This document shows, one piece after another, positions 4,931 through 5,722 of a stretch of 5,722 bases of DNA. The stretch is from Betaproteobacteria bacterium. Its GTDB lineage: Bacteria; Pseudomonadota; Gammaproteobacteria; Burkholderiales; JAHFRG01. Made by a program: the position numbers and the translations under genes. How positions within the stretch are numbered: position 1 is the first letter of the stretch; each line of letters opens with the position of its first letter. The notes under the pieces were generated by a model. The model was given only the letters and a program-made list of their open reading frames with translations, did no database searches and had not been told where the DNA came from. The stretch covers positions 1-5,722 of the forward strand of contig JAHFRG010000089.1 in assembly GCA_023258935.1 (NCBI GenBank), read 5' to 3'.

Positions 4931-5722
4931 TCAATTTTTATAACGCTCGGCAGTTGCCACCCGCTTCTGGTAGGCTTCCCTGGCAATTTGCACATCCTCG
5001 ATAAACTGCGGCAGTTCCTTGAGCAGCAGCGCCTGCGGGCCATCCACCAGTGCTTTTCCAGGCATGGGATGAAAATCCACTAGAATCATGTTGGCCCCGG
5101 CGATTACGCCTTGCGCCGTCGCATGCATGATGTCAAGAATGCCCTCCGGCCCCATGCTGCGGGTGCCAACTGAATGCGATGGGTCTATGCAAACCGGCAT
5201 GCGTGTCAAGCGCTTCACTACCGGCACATGTGAAAAATCGACGAAATTGCGGTGTGGGTCGCCCATATTGCTCTTCATGCCACGCAGGCCAAACACCACT
5301 TTGCGGTTGCCTTCCGATGCTAGATACTCTGCAGCGTTCAACGACTCATCGAGCGTGATGCCAAAACCGCGCTTCAACAGCACCGGGAAATCCTGCTGCC
5401 GCCCGACGCTTTTCAAAAGCTCGAAATTCTGAGTGTTGCGCGTGCCTATTTGCAGCATTACCCCGGTGGGGCTGCCGGTTTTCTGCAACGCCTCGCGAAT
5501 TTCGTCAACCTGCGAGTCGTGCGTGACTTCCATGGAAATGACCTTCATGCCGTACTTGCCCGCCAACTCGAATACATAGGGCAGGCAGGATTTGCCGTGA
5601 CCCTGAAATGAATAAGGGCTGGTGCGCGGCTTGTATGCGCCCATGCGCGTGCACACCTGGCCGTTTTGCTTGAGCTCCTTCATCATGATTTCCACGTGAT
5701 CGGGTGTGTCCACCGCGCACAA
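4931..5722 (-). CDS. 3-deoxy-7-phosphoheptulonate (DAHP) synthase, type I beta-like, 5' end outside window
   Basis: The enzyme condenses phosphoenolpyruvate with erythrose 4-phosphate, the first step of the shikimate pathway. The window holds the last 263 codons. The frame is open to the right edge, and the fragment begins CAVDTPDH, which fits just inside a GPC motif, so the true start lies upstream. Motifs, numbered within the fragment: KPRTSPYSFQG (31-41), the hallmark separating DAHP from KDO8P synthases; IGTRN (92-96); PVLLKRG (113-119); DPSHS (180-184); and DFHPMPGKALVDG (216-228). By family comparison the metal ligands would be C2, H183, D216 and D227. D216 replaces the usual Glu, the common ERG motif reads GLRG (145-148), and the segment between H183 and D216 seems about seven residues longer than in the Thermotoga enzyme as I recall it. 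Any N-terminal regulatory domain cannot be judged. The fold and family are secure; the subfamily is less so. Confidence 0.88.
   Translation of the reverse strand: MCAVDTPDHVEIMMKELKQNGQVCTRMGAYKPRTSPYSFQGHGKSCLPYVFELAGKYGMKVISMEVTHDSQVDEIREALQKTGSPTGVMLQIGTRNTQNFELLKSVGRQQDFPVLLKRGFGITLDESLNAAEYLASEGNRKVVFGLRGMKSNMGDPHRNFVDFSHVPVVKRLTRMPVCIDPSHSVGTRSMGPEGILDIMHATAQGVIAGANMILVDFHPMPGKALVDGPQALLLKELPQFIEDVQIAREAYQKRVATAERYKN

Noticed and set aside
4931..5722. KDO8P synthase instead of DAHP synthase
   Set aside because: The KPRTSPYSFQG motif is that of DAHP synthases; KDO8P synthases carry a different Asn-containing motif at this place.

Overview
The window looks like ordinary chromosomal DNA from a betaproteobacterium, most likely in the broad Nitrosomonadales (ammonia-, iron-, sulfur- or methyl-oxidising relatives). 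This placement rests on family resemblance and gene context: an anchorless RnfB followed by endonuclease III, a tandem pair of small class I cytochromes c, a PduO-type cobalamin adenosyltransferase and a BtuF-type B12-binding protein. No marker gene fixes the genus. Base composition is moderate (roughly mid-50s % G+C by eye) and even across the genes. I see no mobile elements, CRISPR arrays, tRNA or rRNA genes.

Layout. Positions 1-198 hold no gene I can support and probably contain the promoter of the next operon. An RnfB-like ferredoxin (199-813, +) and nth (810-1454, +) overlap by 4 bp. They converge on two minus-strand cytochrome c genes transcribed as 2175-1852 then 1818-1492, with a good sigma70-type promoter at 2216-2244. 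A non-coding stretch of about 375 bp (2176-2551) follows. It contains several inverted repeats and a strong plus-strand rho-independent terminator with no gene in front of it, then a -10 box for the PduO-type adenosyltransferase (2552-3097, +). After a 163 bp gap comes a minus-strand pair: a stand-alone cyclic-nucleotide-binding domain protein (4711-4184) followed by a BtuF-like periplasmic B12-binding protein (4163-3261, TTG start). A 219 bp gap separates these from a DAHP synthase (4931-5722, -) whose 5' end lies beyond the right edge.

How the genes fit together. RnfB and Nth both carry [4Fe-4S] clusters, and the pair resembles a reduced form of the rsx-nth operon of enterobacteria. The cytochromes are probably periplasmic electron carriers. 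BtuF and the adenosyltransferase together suggest that B12 is salvaged and converted to adenosylcobalamin, although no B12 riboswitch is visible. DAHP synthase makes the first committed intermediate of aromatic amino acid synthesis and has no evident link to its neighbours.

Most of the window is conventional. The points most worth checking are the structured intergenic RNA candidate with its orphan terminator, the cyclic-nucleotide-binding protein paired with BtuF, the extra cysteine inside the RnfB cluster motif, and the divergent active-site neighbourhood of the DAHP synthase. I found no clear sign of a wholly new system.
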